A stretch of DNA of 64,000 nt from Vibrio panuliri (GCF_009938205.1 NZ_AP019655.1:310001-374000), one strand, 5' to 3'. Shown: positions 36,158 through 45,794, counted from the first letter of the stretch. Made by a program: numbers and translations. The notes: generated from the letters alone by a model not told the origin.

Positions 36158-37285
36158 ATGACAGCCTCAACACTTTCTCAAATTAACGTCTATCCGGTGA
36201 AGTCGGTAGGTGGCGTTTCCCTCTCGAACGCCTGGGTTGAAAAACAGGGACTTATGTTTGACCGTCGTTTTATGTTGGCTCTTGCCGATGGGGCAATGGT
36301 CACCGCACGCAAATACCCACACATGGTGAAAGTGACGTCAGTACTAACCCCCGATGGATTGATTTTCAGCGCGCCTAATCGACCGCCGCTAAAAATTCGT
36401 TATGCTGATTTTAAGATGCAGCCAACACCAGCGAAAGTATGGGGAGATGCGTTTGAAGCATACACCACGCTGGATGAAGCCGATGATTGGTTTAGCCAAG
36501 TACTCGGGAAACGCGTTGAATTACTGTTTACCGGAGAGCAATCACAACGAGTGCGAGAAAAACTCGGTCATAACGTAAGTTTTGCAGATGGTTATCCTTT
36601 GCTGTTGATCAGCCAGGGATCGCTTGATGAACTTAATCGCCGCAGTAGAGAAGTACACTCGATGGATCAGTTTCGGACCAACTTGGTCGCGGCGAGTACT
36701 GAGCCATTTATCGAGGACAGCTGGAAACGGATACGCATCGGCGAGGTGGAGTTTGAGGCAGTAAAACCATGTGAACGCTGCATATTAACGACAGTTGATG
36801 TAGAAAGTGGCAAGTTTCGCCCGAGCAAAGAGCCCTTAAAAACGCTGTCAGAGTTTAGATCGAACGACGCTGGTGGTGTGTTTTTTGGTCAAAATTTGGT
36901 GGCAAAAAATGAAGGTTTAATTCGAGTCGGTGACGAGATTACAGTGCTTGAATATAAGCAGAAAGAACGTTATGTCGAGCGAATTAGTGAGAGTTTTTCT
37001 GCAACATCTGACACCATCTCTGCACAAAAAGAACTGAAGGTTTGCGTCAATGGACAGCACTTTACCGCTGATAATCAGCGTTCTTTGCTAGAGCAAGCGG
37101 AAGAAGTAGGGATCAACATACCGAATAGTTGCCGTGCTGGTTTATGTGGAGCATGCCGAGTTAAGGTTGTTGATGGTGAGGTGAATCACCCTGATGTGCC
37201 CGCATATGAGCATATTGATGCCGCTGGTGGCGAGATTTTAGCGTGTTGCGCAGTGCCTAAAACAGATATAGAAGTCAGTTACTAA
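36158..37285 (+). CDS. YcbX-like MOSC / 2Fe-2S ferredoxin protein
   Basis: 375 residues from ATG 36158 with AAAAGG upstream; a TTG at 36131 lies in the repeat and is not used. Residues 1-120 are the MOSC N-terminal beta-barrel, 120-265 the MOSC domain with the molybdopterin cysteine in VKPCERCILT, and 285-375 a plant-type ferredoxin with C325-x4-C330-x2-C333 and a fourth Cys near 363. In E. coli YcbX reduces N-hydroxylated base analogues with electrons from a reductase. Followed by a bidirectional terminator. Confidence 0.9.
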   Translation: MTASTLSQINVYPVKSVGGVSLSNAWVEKQGLMFDRRFMLALADGAMVTARKYPHMVKVTSVLTPDGLIFSAPNRPPLKIRYADFKMQPTPAKVWGDAFEAYTTLDEADDWFSQVLGKRVELLFTGEQSQRVREKLGHNVSFADGYPLLLISQGSLDELNRRSREVHSMDQFRTNLVAASTEPFIEDSWKRIRIGEVEFEAVKPCERCILTTVDVESGKFRPSKEPLKTLSEFRSNDAGGVFFGQNLVAKNEGLIRVGDEITVLEYKQKERYVERISESFSATSDTISAQKELKVCVNGQHFTADNQRSLLEQAEEVGINIPNSCRAGLCGACRVKVVDGEVNHPDVPAYEHIDAAGGEILACCAVPKTDIEVSY

Positions 37286-37290
37286 GTAAT

Positions 37291-37322
37291 AAAAAACCAG
37301 CTTGTAAAAAAGCTGGTTTTTT
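37291..37322. terminator. Bidirectional terminator
   Basis: AAAAAACCAGCTT (37291-37303) and AAGCTGGTTTTTT (37310-37322) are perfect complements with a six-base loop; T and A runs serve both strands. Confidence 0.92.
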
Positions 37323-37365
37323 ATGCTTAAGTCAGTGCAACTGAAGTATTACTACTAAGGTTGCC

Positions 37366-38277
37366 TTATTGCGCCGGGTCGTTATTTAAAATAGTTGGCT
37401 CAATATTGTCATTTTTCTTATTACGCTTGATTTGCGCCAAAATAACCCCGCTAATTACCATGATGCCGCCAATCAGATGATAGATGTGAATGGTTTCCCC
37501 AAGCGTCGTGGCGGCAAGTGTTACCGCTACAACAGGGAGTAAGTTCATAAACATGGCACTGTTGTCGGCACCTATAGCATCAATGGATTTGATCCACATC
37601 CAAGGCGCAGCAATTGACGCTGCGATAGAGGCAAACAGAATAATTGGCACTGAATCAACAGGGGGGAGTAGTTGATCGCTGGTGAGCCAAATTGGCGCCA
37701 ACATGACCATTGCACAGAAACCTTGCATGTAAATTAAAATAGTATTCGGTAGATGCATTTTCCAACGTTTTAGCAGAACACAGTATAGCGCGTAGGCTAA
37801 TGACGCTATAACCATTAACCCATCACCTTGAGTAATGCTTTGCGATAGGAAGAACAGCATATCGCCTTTGCCAAGCATGTATGCCAAACCAATTAAAGAG
37901 ATAGCTCCACCAATGATACCGTTTAGGGAAATGGGCTTGCCTAATAACGGCACACTTAAAAATATCGCCATAAGGGGGACTAACGAGCTAATTAGAGCCA
38001 TGTTTGATGCCGTCGTCGTCACCGCTGCGTAATAGCCACAAGATTGGTTGATCACCATCCCCAACAAACCAAGGCATGCCAGTTTGGCTAAGTTTGGTTT
38101 GATTTCTCCCCAAAGTCGGATCACTTTGACTAAGCAAAAAGGCGTCAAAATAACGATTGCGAATAACCAGCGATAGAAGCTCATTGCACTCGGCTCGATG
38201 ATTGATGCTGCCATTTTGCTGGCAATCGCGTTCATGCCCCAGATGAAAACAGTAAATAACGGCAGTAGGTAAATCAT
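37366..38277 (-). CDS. EamA/DMT-family transporter
   Basis: 303 residues, ten hydrophobic segments in two EamA halves. The N-terminal signature FTVFIWGMNAIASKMAA is typical of this exporter family, and the C-terminal tail is charged. It is divergent from an AraC-type regulator, 79 bases between starts, which suggests that regulator controls it. Substrate unknown. Confidence 0.87.
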   Translation of the reverse strand: MIYLLPLFTVFIWGMNAIASKMAASIIEPSAMSFYRWLFAIVILTPFCLVKVIRLWGEIKPNLAKLACLGLLGMVINQSCGYYAAVTTTASNMALISSLVPLMAIFLSVPLLGKPISLNGIIGGAISLIGLAYMLGKGDMLFFLSQSITQGDGLMVIASLAYALYCVLLKRWKMHLPNTILIYMQGFCAMVMLAPIWLTSDQLLPPVDSVPIILFASIAASIAAPWMWIKSIDAIGADNSAMFMNLLPVVAVTLAATTLGETIHIYHLIGGIMVISGVILAQIKRNKKNDNIEPTILNNDPAQ

Positions 38278-38356
38278 GTGAACTTCATCGCAGTTTAAAA
38301 AAGTGGCGGCTAGTGTCGCAGGTCTATATAATAGTATGTATCTCTAAAGCGACATA

Positions 38357-39184
38357 ATGCGTTCTAGGAAGACAAGTTTGAGAAAATCTGCAAAACACCT
38401 TCACCCTTCATTATCGATTGATAAAGCACCATCCGATGTGTTTATGAATTTTGAGGCATTTCTCTCTAACACAGAGACGCGAGTTCACAGCCATCCATGG
38501 GGGCAAGTTCAGTTAATCAGTGGCGGTATCCTTGAAATGGAAGTGGAAGATACCCGCTTTCTAGCGCCGCCACATCTCGCGATATGGGTTCCGCCAGGTG
38601 TTATGCACAAAAGCTATAACCGTAAGCCACTTTCATACTGCTCACTTAACGTTGCTCTTGAGCTTACGGCGAGCTTCCCAGACAAGACCAGTTTGATCCG
38701 AGTGACACCAATCGCCTCCGCGATTGTTGACGACTTTCGCGCAAGACGCATCAATATTGCAGAAACAGAAGCCGATAAGCGCTTAGTACAAGTTTTACTT
38801 GATCAGCTCGCAACCCGAGACACTCAGCATCACTTTTTGCCATCCACGGACAACAAATATTTGGCACCTATTCTCGCAGCCGTAGAAGAAGACCCAACCG
38901 ATACAACCAGTTTGTCTGACTGGGCCGAGAGGGTGCATACTACCGAGCGTACTTTAGCTAGACACTGCCAAGCAGACTTAGGAATGAGCTTTACCGAGTG
39001 GCGTTTGCGCGTTCGATATCTCTATTCAATGGAATTGCTGCAAAAGGGACAATCTGTCAAAGAGGTAGCGTTTACGCTGGGCTATAACCAAGCCAGCCCG
39101 TTTATCTCGATGTTTAAAAAGTACTCCGGCATGACCCCCGAGCAGTATAAGAATCGTCTGAGCAGCGACCGGGTTCATGGGTGA
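38357..39184 (+). CDS. AraC-family regulator with cupin N-terminus
   Basis: 275 residues. Residues 30-115 form an AraC-type cupin (RVHSHPWGQVQLISGGILEM, with histidines that may bind metal), and 170-270 carry two helix-turn-helix units (LSDWAERVHTTERTLARHCQ and VKEVAFTLGYNQASPFISMF). The divergent EamA exporter is the likely target. The ATG at 38357 has no clear ribosome site; a start slightly downstream is possible. Confidence 0.87.
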   Translation: MRSRKTSLRKSAKHLHPSLSIDKAPSDVFMNFEAFLSNTETRVHSHPWGQVQLISGGILEMEVEDTRFLAPPHLAIWVPPGVMHKSYNRKPLSYCSLNVALELTASFPDKTSLIRVTPIASAIVDDFRARRINIAETEADKRLVQVLLDQLATRDTQHHFLPSTDNKYLAPILAAVEEDPTDTTSLSDWAERVHTTERTLARHCQADLGMSFTEWRLRVRYLYSMELLQKGQSVKEVAFTLGYNQASPFISMFKKYSGMTPEQYKNRLSSDRVHG

Positions 39185-39620
39185 AATATGCTTATCGATG
39201 AAACCATACTCTGTCTAAATAAAATATTAACCGATCCTCTTTCAAGTCATTAAGTTCCCTTAAATGGGTGGCCTACGCAGTGACGTTTGAATTTAAAACC
39301 AACACGATTTAAACATTGTAGAGTGCTTTTATTCCGCCATTTAGGACAGAGAGTATAGAGCCACCTATAGTCTTAATTTAAGAGTTCTAATATCAATGGT
39401 TGATAGGTGGCTATTGACAGTTTACGCATAATCTTGGGTGTGGATAAATTATGAGTGGATTATATGTAACTTAGAACTTTACATTAAAATAGTGTTTACC
39501 ATCTCGCACACATTACGTTGCTTAGAGTTATTAATATTGCTTTAAATACATGATAATAAGTGACGTCCCCATGCAGAGTTCAGAGCATTACCACTAAACG
39601 TAAGTTCAAGGAAAGATAAG
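39185..39620. other. Intergenic region before the MORN-repeat gene
   Basis: 436 AT-rich bases. AGCCACCTAT (39359-39368) and ATAGGTGGCT (39403-39412) form a perfect inverted repeat with 34 bases between; TTGACA follows at 39414. No gene was found. Confidence 0.45.
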
Positions 39621-41075
39621 ATGCGTATTGCAACCAAACTGGTGCTCACATTAGCTTGTATCCTAATTAGCCCATTTGCTAAGACTGAGCCCATGTGGCT
39701 AAACACAAAAGGCGAGCTTGTCACATCTGAAACAGAAGCAGCGTTTTACATTACTGAGGAAATAAAACAGGCAGATGGATTATTGCAGTTTAAGGCCTAC
39801 TATGTGGGTGGAAAAACCGTTGCTTTTGAAGGAACAAAGATAGGAACTGATCTCTCTAACTCAATCTGGGTCGGAATATTCAAGTATTATCACCGGAATG
39901 GTAATTTGTCCCAGATAATACATCTTAATGACAAAGGACAAACCGAGGGCACGACCAGTTATTTTGACGAAAATGGACAATTACAAGCTCAGGCTAACTT
40001 TGTAAATGGCTTAAAATCTGGTGAATCAACAACATATTATGAATCTGGTCTTTTGGAATCAAGAGTAAACTATGTCGATGGTAAACTACAAGGTAGTAAG
40101 CTTGAATATCATGATAGTGCCGATGTGATTAAAGCGACTACTAAGTATGATGACAAAGGGAGAATAGTTTCTTCTCAGGAATTTACGATAGATGGCGAAC
40201 TTATCCATGATTTCGTAGCTACCTACACAGATCAAAAAGTGGTGAGTGATGAAAAGAAATTCAAAGACTCTGTAGTTATTTTTAACAAGCATATTGATGA
40301 AATTAGTGATTCAAAGATCGTCGAACATTTTGATGAATCGGGAAAACTATATTCACGTTATGAAAAGCTCAATGGTAAGGAACACAATCGACAAGTCCAT
40401 GTGGACATCCTCAATAATGTTAGAGAAGAAAACTATACTCATGGAGTTCTTCACGGAGTATATTCAATAATCGATGAAAATGGGTTTGTAAAGTCTAAGG
40501 GGCTATACTTTAATGGAAACAAAACTGGTCGTTGGGAATATTATTATGATCAGATACACTATATTGATAACTACAATTCTGACGGTAGTAAACATGGTCA
40601 ATCGACCGCACGAAAAGATAATAAATTATTAAGTTTGAATCATTATCATAATGGTAAGTTACATGGGCATAGTGAATCACATTCTAAAGCAGGCATGCTA
40701 TTAAGCGTAGGCTCATATCTTAATGGAAAGCGAGATGGTCATTGGCAATACCGTAGCATAGATCGCTCAATGACCTGGAGAGGCTCTTATCACCAAGGTA
40801 AAAGAGTTGGCGCATGGAATGCTTATTTAGATTCGGGTCATAAAGTCGCAGCGGAAACCTACGATGAAAATGGTTTAAAAGATGGCATTAACTACTATTT
40901 CTTCAAAGACAGCAATCAAGTTAGCTACACCGAAGAATATGAACATGGGGTTAAAAATGGTGCGTTTAGCTATTATAGAAAAAATGGTAAGCCAACTTTT
41001 ACTGAAGAGTATGAAAATGACGTTAAAGTGAACATTATTCTTTACGATCTTTCTGGTTTGATTATTGAGGAATAG
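39621..41075 (+). CDS. Exported YwqK/MORN-repeat protein
   Basis: 484 residues from ATG 39621 after AAGGAAAGATAAG. A signal peptide (MRIATKLVLTLACILISPFA) precedes at least ten imperfect repeats of about 20-24 residues with the pattern G-x-x-x-x-Y-Y-x-x-G-x-L (for example GESTTYYESGLLES, HGVYSIIDENGFVK, GHWQYRSIDRSMTW). Such YwqK/MORN sheets are used for binding membranes or partner proteins; toxin-immunity roles are known for some. It is noticeably more AT-rich than its neighbours, a sign of possible transfer. No toxin gene lies beside it. Function unknown. Confidence 0.75.
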   Translation: MRIATKLVLTLACILISPFAKTEPMWLNTKGELVTSETEAAFYITEEIKQADGLLQFKAYYVGGKTVAFEGTKIGTDLSNSIWVGIFKYYHRNGNLSQIIHLNDKGQTEGTTSYFDENGQLQAQANFVNGLKSGESTTYYESGLLESRVNYVDGKLQGSKLEYHDSADVIKATTKYDDKGRIVSSQEFTIDGELIHDFVATYTDQKVVSDEKKFKDSVVIFNKHIDEISDSKIVEHFDESGKLYSRYEKLNGKEHNRQVHVDILNNVREENYTHGVLHGVYSIIDENGFVKSKGLYFNGNKTGRWEYYYDQIHYIDNYNSDGSKHGQSTARKDNKLLSLNHYHNGKLHGHSESHSKAGMLLSVGSYLNGKRDGHWQYRSIDRSMTWRGSYHQGKRVGAWNAYLDSGHKVAAETYDENGLKDGINYYFFKDSNQVSYTEEYEHGVKNGAFSYYRKNGKPTFTEEYENDVKVNIILYDLSGLIIEE

Positions 41076-41270
41076 CAAATTAATAGTAACATCCGTACTT
41101 AAATTATTCTTAATATTTTAATTTACCTTGCATCTAACTCATTGAAACGTGGTTAATTGATTCGATGCTTTATGGTATTAGCAATAACTGAATTTGAACC
41201 TACTATCTCTCCAGTTTTAAATTGGGCTAGTCAAATTTATCGCGCTCTTTATAGAGTTGCTGAAACCCAA

Positions 41271-41302
41271 ATAAGAAAAGCGCCTGTAGGCGCTTTTCTT
41301 AT
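41271..41302. terminator. Bidirectional terminator
   Basis: ATAAGAAAAGCGCC (41271-41284) and GGCGCTTTTCTTAT (41289-41302) are perfect complements with loop TGTA. It serves the MORN gene side and the converging NhaC gene. Confidence 0.88.
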
Positions 41303-41323
41303 GTTATTTGTGTATATGGCTTA

Positions 41324-42904
41324 TTACGCTTTGGCTAAAACCATACTGACTTGATTTTTGCGCATCGCGTACAGACAGAATAGCAAGAACCAAGCGCCGC
41401 TCACCGCCACACCAATCCATGCCGAATGGGTATAACCAATTGCCACATAACCAAGCAGCGCACCAAATGCCACTGACGTTGCGTATGGTAACTGAGTTAG
41501 CACGTGATCCATATGATGGCAGCCAGCCCCTGTTGCCGACAAAATGCTGGTGCTTGAAATTGGGGAACTGTGGTCACCAAATACTGCACCGGCTAACACT
41601 GCTGACAGCATCGGTAGTAGCATCTGAATATCACTTGCCGCAGCAATATCACCCGCTAATGGCAGCATAATACCGAATGTGCCCCAACTCGTGCCAGTTG
41701 CAAACGCCATTGCACATGAGAGGACGAACACAACCGCAGGCAGCATTTCAACTGGGATGTTACCGTTTGCCATCGAGGCTAGGTACATACCTGTTTTCAT
41801 ATCACGTACCACTGCACCAATTGTCCATGCAAAGAACAGAATTACAATTGCTGGCATCATCGCACTGATACCTTGCGGGGCTGCTTCCTTCCATGTTTTG
41901 GCGCTGAGTTTCAAACGCAGTGCTAGACCGATAGACACAACCAAGCTACAGATAGCACCGTAAACTAATGATGAGCCTACGTTTGTGTTTTCAAATGAAC
42001 CAATGACGCTAAATGGCAAGCCTTTCTCTGTAAGAACTGCTGAACCTGAGTCAATCATAAAGTACACGGTTGCTAGAGTCAGAGTCAGAATTGGCAACAC
42101 CATATCAATCATACCGCCGTTGCTGTTTTCCGGCGTTTCGATATCCAAACCAACAGGGCGTCCGCGAGATTCGTCCCACAACTTACCTTCTAGCGCCCAA
42201 TCTTCATGTTTACGCATTGGACCAATATCAAGCTGAAATGCGATGACAAACACGACCATCACCAAAGTAAACACTGCGTAGAGGTTCATCGGAATCATTT
42301 CTACGAATGCAGAAATTGGGCTTTGGTCAGTGACGTGGTGCGCAGCCATGATACCGCCGATAAGGGCAATGATGTAAGCGCCCCAAGAAGAGATTGGCAT
42401 TAATACACACACCGGTGCCGCCGTTGAGTCGAGCAGGTAAGCTAGCTTGGCTCGCGAGATTTGGAAACGGTCAGTCACTGGGCGACAAATCGCACCCACG
42501 GATAGGCTGTGGAAGAAGTCGTCAATAAAGAAGATGAATACCATCAGACCGGTCAGAGATTTGGCGCTGCGGCGATCTTTACAACGTACTGCAGCCCAAT
42601 CGGCAAACGCTTGTGTTGCACCAGAGACACTCATTAAGCTGATGAGTGCGCCCAATAGCAACATAAAGATGATCATGTTGGCGTTTTCGCTGTTCAACGT
42701 ACCGTCAGCCCATACTAAATGAATCACTTTATTGAACAGGTAATGCGCAGTCTCTAACGGCGAAAACTGATTGAGCATTAAAGCACCAGCAACAATACCA
42801 GCGCCAAGTGACAGCAATACGCGACGCGTAGTGACTGCCAGAATCACCGCCAGAAGGGGCGGTACCACAGACATCAAAGAGTCTGAAAAATTAATGAGGT
42901 TCAT
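41324..42904 (-). CDS. NhaC-family sodium/proton antiporter-like lysine transporter
   Basis: 526 residues from the ATG at 42904 (MNLINFSDSLMS); an upstream start at 43018 would run through the riboswitch. About twelve hydrophobic segments, NhaC-type, with AGAVFGDHSSPISSTS and FFIDDFFHS typical of the YuiF/NhaC group. A lysine riboswitch lies in its leader. In the literature, NhaC-type genes with such a leader (named lysW) are predicted lysine transporters; that function, rather than sodium export, is the best reading here. Confidence 0.85.
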   Translation of the reverse strand: MNLINFSDSLMSVVPPLLAVILAVTTRRVLLSLGAGIVAGALMLNQFSPLETAHYLFNKVIHLVWADGTLNSENANMIIFMLLLGALISLMSVSGATQAFADWAAVRCKDRRSAKSLTGLMVFIFFIDDFFHSLSVGAICRPVTDRFQISRAKLAYLLDSTAAPVCVLMPISSWGAYIIALIGGIMAAHHVTDQSPISAFVEMIPMNLYAVFTLVMVVFVIAFQLDIGPMRKHEDWALEGKLWDESRGRPVGLDIETPENSNGGMIDMVLPILTLTLATVYFMIDSGSAVLTEKGLPFSVIGSFENTNVGSSLVYGAICSLVVSIGLALRLKLSAKTWKEAAPQGISAMMPAIVILFFAWTIGAVVRDMKTGMYLASMANGNIPVEMLPAVVFVLSCAMAFATGTSWGTFGIMLPLAGDIAAASDIQMLLPMLSAVLAGAVFGDHSSPISSTSILSATGAGCHHMDHVLTQLPYATSVAFGALLGYVAIGYTHSAWIGVAVSGAWFLLFCLYAMRKNQVSMVLAKA

Positions 42905-42986
42905 AATCTCTACACCTACAACTATAAGGTGGAGATCTACCGAAAAGAGGTGTAACGAAGACGTCTGAAGAAATGACAAAAGACTT

Positions 42987-43175
42987 GTTACCCCTTCAGG
43001 TAGCGCTCCATAGGACATAATACTATGGCAGTTCTGTGCCTATTCGACACAGACCCAGCCACTGAGCATGACGGCTCAAGTGACTTCGGCGCTGACTCCT
43101 TTCTCCGGCATCATCGGGATCATCCTCCGCTCGGTTACTATTAGGCAGCGCGCCTCTACTGATTAAGGGTTTACC
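42987..43175 (-). ncRNA. Lysine riboswitch (L box) in the NhaC leader
   Basis: On the minus strand the RNA reads GTAAACCCTTAATCAGTAG, then AGAGGCGCGCTGCC, AGTAACCG, GGAG blocks, CGCCGAAG, the CTGGGTCTGTGTCG region, CACAGAACTGCCATAG, and TGGAGCGCTACC before GAAGGGGTAAC. These match the order of the conserved blocks of the E. coli lysC lysine riboswitch, including the closing P1 stem (CCCTT with AAGGG). Downstream, TCTCCACCT can pair with AGGTGTAGAGA next to the start codon, so translational control by hiding the ribosome site is likely (inferred). Confidence 0.9.
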
Positions 43176-43329
43176 GCGACATAATAACAGGCGGGTGGAG
43201 CAAAACAAGAACTATATCACGCCAATTGGGAATCAAATTCGATGATCAACTGCTTCCGTGGTTAATGTTTGAACGTTTACTTCGATTAGGCGTGTGTTAG
43301 CAAGATTATACGTTTAGGAAACTAAAGTT

Positions 43330-43434
43330 ATGAGTGATGCAAACGTTGATCTCTTAACCCCATCTTTGCCTATTGACCTACTACTACTGCTAAGATTAGT
43401 GGATGTGTATCAAGAGTCGATAAAGACTCTTTGA
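43330..43434 (+). CDS. Candidate 34-residue upstream ORF of the SgrR-like gene
   Basis: ATG at 43330 to TGA at 43432-43434, encoding MSDANVDLLTPSLPIDLLLL followed by a short charged tail. The stop lies 14 bases before the sgrR-like ATG. AGGAAAC precedes it at moderate spacing. Its leucine-rich core could be a small membrane peptide or a leader peptide. There is no resemblance to SgrT. Too short to be sure it is translated. Confidence 0.35.
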   Translation: MSDANVDLLTPSLPIDLLLLLRLVDVYQESIKTL

Positions 43435-43448
43435 CGTCAAGGGAGCAT

Positions 43449-45098
43449 ATGTCTGAGCTTATCAGCACTATTCACTTGCAGCGCCTAAAGCAGCTCGAAG
43501 ACAGCTTTGGTCATGGTGAGGTTGAAGTTACCATTCCTGAGCTGGCGGAGGTTTTATTTTGTTCGACGCGGAATGTGTCCAAAATAATGAGTAAACTTCA
43601 GACGCTAGATTGGATTCATTGGTCAGCTGGAAGGGGGAGAGGTAACAAGTCGCACTTTGCTATTCTCAGCAGTTTTGAAGAGTTGTTGCTTAGTAAAATA
43701 CAATCAAAAATTAGAACGGGCAGTTTGAACGACGCCTATCAGATTGCCGAGGTGTTTCATTGTCAGGAATGGTTCACACAGAATCTGCCCAAATGGCTAG
43801 AAACCTTTTCTGAAAATCGAGACAACTCAGATGATGTTATTTTCTTAATTCCGTATCCTCTAGAGCGTTGTCATCCTCTTGATTTATTTGATATCCACTC
43901 TGGTCTGTATGCGAGAGTATTGTTTGATACACTGGTCAAATTTGACCCAGCAAGCCGAACTTTTCAGCCCCATTTAGCTCATCAATTTCAAACAACAGAG
44001 TTTGGTATCGCATTTAGAATTCGCCCCAATGTGCACTTTCATAACGGTGTATTACTCACCCCGCAGTTGGTTTGTGAGCATTTAAATCGATTAAGAAATC
44101 ACAGTCCGTTATACCAGCAGCTACTATCTGCCGTGGATAGTTTTGAAGTGAATAAGCAATGGGTAGAGATGCGATTGAATCGCGATGATCCTATGTTGCT
44201 GCATCTATTCGCGGATATTCACTTCGCGATTTTTCTCGACAATGACGCAGAGTCAGGCTTTCCTATTGGCACTGGCAGTTACAGTTGGGAGCAGCGCTCA
44301 GAATCCTGTTGGACACTAGTCAAAAATGAGCGCTATTTTGGGCTTCATGGAATTGTTCGGCGGGCTGATTTTTGGCGTGTAGATGCAAAGCAAATACACA
44401 GTGAGCAATACATTATCGAGTATGAAAGCATCAACACATCAGAGGCTCTAGGGAGTAATGACATTCAAATTAATGGATGTAACGCTGTCTGTTTTCATCA
44501 GCGTTTGTCGCAGGATATACGTGAGTTATTAGTCCTAATTTTTAAAGCAAAGCTTCGAGATAACGGTAATAAACCGAGGAACTTTTGTTCGACATTGATT
44601 GGCTATGATAACGCATCCGAGTTTGATGAAAGTGAGTCAAGCGAACCGAGTCTAGAGCAACTCAAAACCCTTGAGTTTTCAACTCTGCGTTATTGTGTTG
44701 ACGACGAAGCGATGATCCAACCCGTGCTGAGTTACTTGCGTAATGCAGGGGTAAGACTGGAGCCTGTTTCTACCTTTAACCAAGCAGATTTCTGGATAGG
44801 AGATTACTCTTTTGGTAAAGATGTACTCCTAGGTCAATATTATTGGTTGCTATTTAGTGATTATGCTCAGCTTATTTTACCCGTCATGATGATTCAACAA
44901 TGGTTGGATAAACTGGCAATGAACCCTTGTTTATCCCAACTGTTTGATCACTTAGAGCGCAGTTGTATTGCCGATTGCCGCATTTTACCGCTTTGGAGAA
45001 AAGCGACACGCTACAAATGTCACCCATCAATCAAGGGTAACCACCCTCATTCTTATGGTTTGATGAATTTGGCAGACATTTGGTTGGATAAGAGGTAA
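43449..45098 (+). CDS. SgrR-family regulator with solute-binding domain
   Basis: 549 residues from ATG 43449 with GGGAG three bases before. Residues 1-110 are the SgrR winged-helix DNA-binding domain (VTIPELAEVLFCSTRNVSKI); from about 155 to 540 is a periplasmic-binding-protein-like domain of the SBP_bac_5 family (LARVLFDTLVKFDPASRTFQ-type, FRIRPNVHFHNGVLLTPQ), but with no signal peptide, so it is a cytoplasmic sensor. E. coli SgrR activates the small RNA SgrS under sugar-phosphate stress; no SgrS-like sequence was recognised here. It is divergent from the riboswitch-controlled transporter. Ligand unknown. Confidence 0.85.
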   Translation: MSELISTIHLQRLKQLEDSFGHGEVEVTIPELAEVLFCSTRNVSKIMSKLQTLDWIHWSAGRGRGNKSHFAILSSFEELLLSKIQSKIRTGSLNDAYQIAEVFHCQEWFTQNLPKWLETFSENRDNSDDVIFLIPYPLERCHPLDLFDIHSGLYARVLFDTLVKFDPASRTFQPHLAHQFQTTEFGIAFRIRPNVHFHNGVLLTPQLVCEHLNRLRNHSPLYQQLLSAVDSFEVNKQWVEMRLNRDDPMLLHLFADIHFAIFLDNDAESGFPIGTGSYSWEQRSESCWTLVKNERYFGLHGIVRRADFWRVDAKQIHSEQYIIEYESINTSEALGSNDIQINGCNAVCFHQRLSQDIRELLVLIFKAKLRDNGNKPRNFCSTLIGYDNASEFDESESSEPSLEQLKTLEFSTLRYCVDDEAMIQPVLSYLRNAGVRLEPVSTFNQADFWIGDYSFGKDVLLGQYYWLLFSDYAQLILPVMMIQQWLDKLAMNPCLSQLFDHLERSCIADCRILPLWRKATRYKCHPSIKGNHPHSYGLMNLADIWLDKR

Positions 45099-45230
45099 CG
45101 GCTTAATCAGTTGGTAAGTTATGCCAAAGGGTATCGCGAAGTCTGTGTCGTTATTTGGGGTGGGGTGTTTGCCCCTTCCCCCAAATGATGAAGACTGCGT
45201 GAGTCCTATAAGTCGAGTCTGTTGATACTG

Positions 45231-45794
45231 TTAGAATCGGTAACCAACATCCAGTGTCCATTGGCCAAGGTCAAGCCCGCTGGATTCTTTAGAGTATCCG
45301 ACACCTGCGACCACATGTTCGCCAAACTCCCCTCGAACCCCAACGCTAGCGAGAAAGCTATCGTCATGGTAGGTTGCACTCTCGTGATAAGTGTCATTGT
45401 TTACGGTTCCTTTGTCCCATGACCAGCCTGCCGTTACATAAGGTTTTACAATAATTGAGTCGGCGACTTCAAAAGGGTAGCCCATACCAATGGAGGCTTG
45501 GTAACGTTTTAAATCTACGTCTAATTTGTCGAAAGTGAGAGAGTTATCGAAACTGTAATACTCGGTGTTGGACGTCGATGACATTCTAAAATCAGTAAAC
45601 AAGTAATCTTTCATTGATGGCAGAATGTAGCCTTGGGAATAGATGGTGTATCCACCAAGTGTGGCATTTTGTGTAATGTCAGAGGCATAACCTGCGCCGA
45701 TTGTGATACCGCTGAATAAATCTGTAAATGTATTGGCATATGTCGCACTTGAGAAGCACAGCAGACATAATGTTACTTTTGTGACACCTTTCAT
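45231..45794 (-). CDS. Small outer-membrane beta-barrel protein
   Basis: 187 residues. A signal peptide (MKGVTKVTLCLLCFSSATYA) is followed by an eight-strand-like alternation with glycine-rich strands (FSGITIGAGYAS, SIGMGYPFEV, GVRGEFGEHVVAGVGY) and a terminal VGYRF ending in Phe, the barrel insertion signal. It resembles OmpA-like or Ail-type small barrels; function unknown. The ATG follows GAGGTAATTACT. A G-rich hairpin lies between it and the converging SgrR-like gene. Confidence 0.8.
   Translation of the reverse strand: MKGVTKVTLCLLCFSSATYANTFTDLFSGITIGAGYASDITQNATLGGYTIYSQGYILPSMKDYLFTDFRMSSTSNTEYYSFDNSLTFDKLDVDLKRYQASIGMGYPFEVADSIIVKPYVTAGWSWDKGTVNNDTYHESATYHDDSFLASVGVRGEFGEHVVAGVGYSKESSGLDLGQWTLDVGYRF

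Noticed and set aside
41157..41354. 65-residue plus-strand ORF
   Set aside because: It crosses a perfect bidirectional terminator and the NhaC gene end.
43023..43208. Minus-strand ORF upstream of the NhaC gene
   Set aside because: It coincides with the lysine riboswitch, so its open frame is accidental.
43179..43329. SgrS small RNA
   Set aside because: No SgrS-like hairpin with T tract or ptsG-pairing region could be recognised.
45153..45186. G-rich hairpin between sgrR-like and barrel genes
   Set aside because: Strong stem but no T tract on either strand; not called a terminator.
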